Shown here in pieces: positions 11,562 through 12,307 of a DNA stretch of 12,307 nucleotides. The position numbers were made by a program, and so were the translations under genes. The notes below the pieces were generated by a model that worked only from the letters and a program-made list of their open reading frames with translations, was not told where the DNA came from and did not search any database. Origin of the DNA: an archaeon (GTDB lineage Archaea; Nanobdellota; Nanobdellia; SCGC-AAA011-G17; GW2011-AR17); the NCBI GenBank assembly GCA_023245755.1, contig JAHFJQ010000019.1:1-12307 (forward strand), in the 5' to 3' direction. The stretch's first letter is position 1. Each line of letters opens with the position of its first letter.

Positions 11562-11574
11562 TTAATAAATATAT
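11562..11574. promoter_or_regulatory. Shared TATA element of a divergent gene pair
   Basis: TTAATAAATATAT lies about 24-30 nt before the lipoprotein ATG on the minus strand and about 18-30 nt before the PUA gene ATG on the plus strand. The starts are only 52 bp apart, and I see no second TATA box, so one AT block probably seats TBP in both directions. Confidence 0.5.
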
Positions 11575-11591
11575 GCTCCAAATACATTTCT

Positions 11592-12035
11592 ATGAAACGA
11601 GTTCCTCTGAGAAGTAAAGATCTGCAAGATTTATTGAAAGGCTATAGTTTTGAGGTTGCAAAAAAAGATCTTGTAGAATGTGTTGAGGATAAAATTATCT
11701 TGATTAATAAAAGACCGTGCTTCTTCTCTTATGAAAAAAAACTTGTCCCCACCTTACAAGTTCTGCAAGAAAAAGAATTGTTGAAGAAAATTGCTGTGGA
11801 TATGGGTGCAGTGAAGTTCCTCATTGGAGGAGCAGATGTAATGCGACCAGGTATCAAAGAAATTGACTGGGAAATAGAAAAGGATGACTTCGTTATTGTT
11901 GTGGATATCAATAATAAAAAAGCACTGTGTGTAGGGATTGCATTATTTTCTGGGAAGGATATGGAAACACAAACATCAGGTAAGGTTATTAAGAATATTC
12001 ATTACATTGGGGATGCAATCTGGAAGTTTATATAG
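11592..12035 (+). CDS. PUA-domain RNA-binding protein (archaeal MCT-1/Tma20-like)
   Basis: The 147 residues have an N-terminal domain (1-66) with two short strands and a Lys-rich helix, followed by a PUA domain (about 68-147): VDMGAVKFLIGGADVMRPGI at 69-88, a middle DDFVIVVD, then ALCVGIALFSGKDM and the end KNIHYIGDAIWKFI. This layout is that of archaeal homologues of MCT-1/Tma20 and the N-terminal part of eIF2D, which bind RNA at the ribosome in eukaryotes. The archaeal role is not settled; tRNA or ribosome binding is likely. The chain is close to normal size (about 150-160). The start is supported by TATA spacing. The stop lies inside the end of the convergent gene from the right, an 8-base overlap. 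Confidence 0.88.
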   Translation: MKRVPLRSKDLQDLLKGYSFEVAKKDLVECVEDKIILINKRPCFFSYEKKLVPTLQVLQEKELLKKIAVDMGAVKFLIGGADVMRPGIKEIDWEIEKDDFVIVVDINNKKALCVGIALFSGKDMETQTSGKVIKNIHYIGDAIWKFI

Positions 12036-12306
12036 CCTCTCTGGCTTCTCTTTCTTTTGGGAATTCCTTTCTCTCTGTCAAAGAGTTTCTTACATATGGG
12101 TCTTCGCTTCTTGAAAGTGCTGCGTGCCAGAATTCATAGGGAGCATAGGAACTTCTTTGTGTGAGAAGATCTTCAGAAAGTTCGGGGATATCAAATAAAG
12201 GATGGCCCCGATCTATTAGCGAAGCTAATCTGGGGAGCCTTGTTCTCTCTAACCGTACTGCACTTCCATGATATAAAAGAGGCTCACGAAAAAGACCATT
12301 GCCTGC
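12028..12306 (-). CDS. C-terminal end of an unrecognised gene entering from the right edge
   Basis: A minus-strand frame is open from the window edge for 92 codons to a TAA that lies inside the end of the PUA gene. The visible chain begins AGNGLFREPLLYHGSAV and continues RLERTRLPRLASLIDRGHP, LFDIPELSEDLL and YAPYEFWHAALSRSEDPY, ending in a highly charged tail (TERKEFPKEREAREAI). The residue mix, with aromatic and Leu/Arg patterns and coding-like wobble use, is that of real protein and not a shadow frame; the other strand has no alternative gene here. No membrane segment is present. I do not recognise the family, and the start is outside the window. Confidence 0.65.
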   Translation of the reverse strand, partial: AGNGLFREPLLYHGSAVRLERTRLPRLASLIDRGHPLFDIPELSEDLLTQRSSYAPYEFWHAALSRSEDPYVRNSLTERKEFPKEREAREAI

Positions 12307-12307
12307 A

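Noticed and set aside
1..12307. CRISPR arrays, insertion sequences, toxin-antitoxin or phage modules
   Set aside because: No repeated spacer-like units, transposase motifs, terminal inverted repeats or phage structural genes were seen. The MORN protein resembles proteins labelled as antitoxins, but no toxin is adjacent.

Overview
This 12.3-kb AT-rich window reads as an archaeal chromosome segment, most likely from a small-genome DPANN-type lineage (Woesearchaeota/Pacearchaeota-like; this placement is inference). The evidence is: TATA boxes about 22-33 bp before the start codon of most lead genes (leaderless transcripts); a class II tRNA gene with a 33-nt intron between positions 37 and 38 that folds into a bulge-helix-bulge; an archaeal-type PUA protein; a small lipoprotein with the eight-cysteine cluster known from such archaea; and very tight packing, with stop/start and stop/stop overlaps.

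Layout. 1-1250: grpE then dnaK on the minus strand (dnaK runs off the left edge), behind one TATA box, an inverted repeat in the leader and an intercistronic hairpin. 1336-2503: a divergent pair of unrecognised two-helix membrane proteins. 2585-3121: a protein with a C-terminal J domain (minus). 3336-4405: a tandem-domain VOC/PhnB-like protein coupled to a small MORN-type protein (minus). 4461-4968: a VKOR-family thiol oxidoreductase overlapped by a 27-codon Lys-rich CxxxxC micro-ORF (minus). 5046-5164: intron-containing tRNA-Leu(CAA) (minus) with unusual details. 5269-7785: two PHP-domain phosphoesterase-like paralogues, the second overlapping an endonuclease III gene. 7849-8877: a free-standing LAGLIDADG homing-endonuclease-like protein. 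8922-9871: a YdcF/DUF218 protein and a single-domain rhodanese. 9868-11539: small hypotheticals, including a membrane protein, a disordered Gln/Glu-rich protein and the Cys-rich lipoprotein. 11592-12035: PUA-domain protein. 12028-12306: C-terminal end of an unrecognised gene entering from the right.

Themes. The left end is protein folding: the Hsp70 nucleotide-exchange factor and Hsp70, with a separate J protein nearby. Extracytoplasmic thiol chemistry is represented by VKOR and by possible clients (the Cys-rich lipoprotein and a membrane protein with two loop cysteines). Base-excision repair is represented by endonuclease III in a probable operon with PHP hydrolases. I see no CRISPR array, insertion sequence, prophage or obvious multi-gene defence system. 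The most unusual items are the VKOR-coupled micro-ORF, the odd tRNA-Leu, the grpE leader palindrome and the overlapping acidic frame at the end of grpE.
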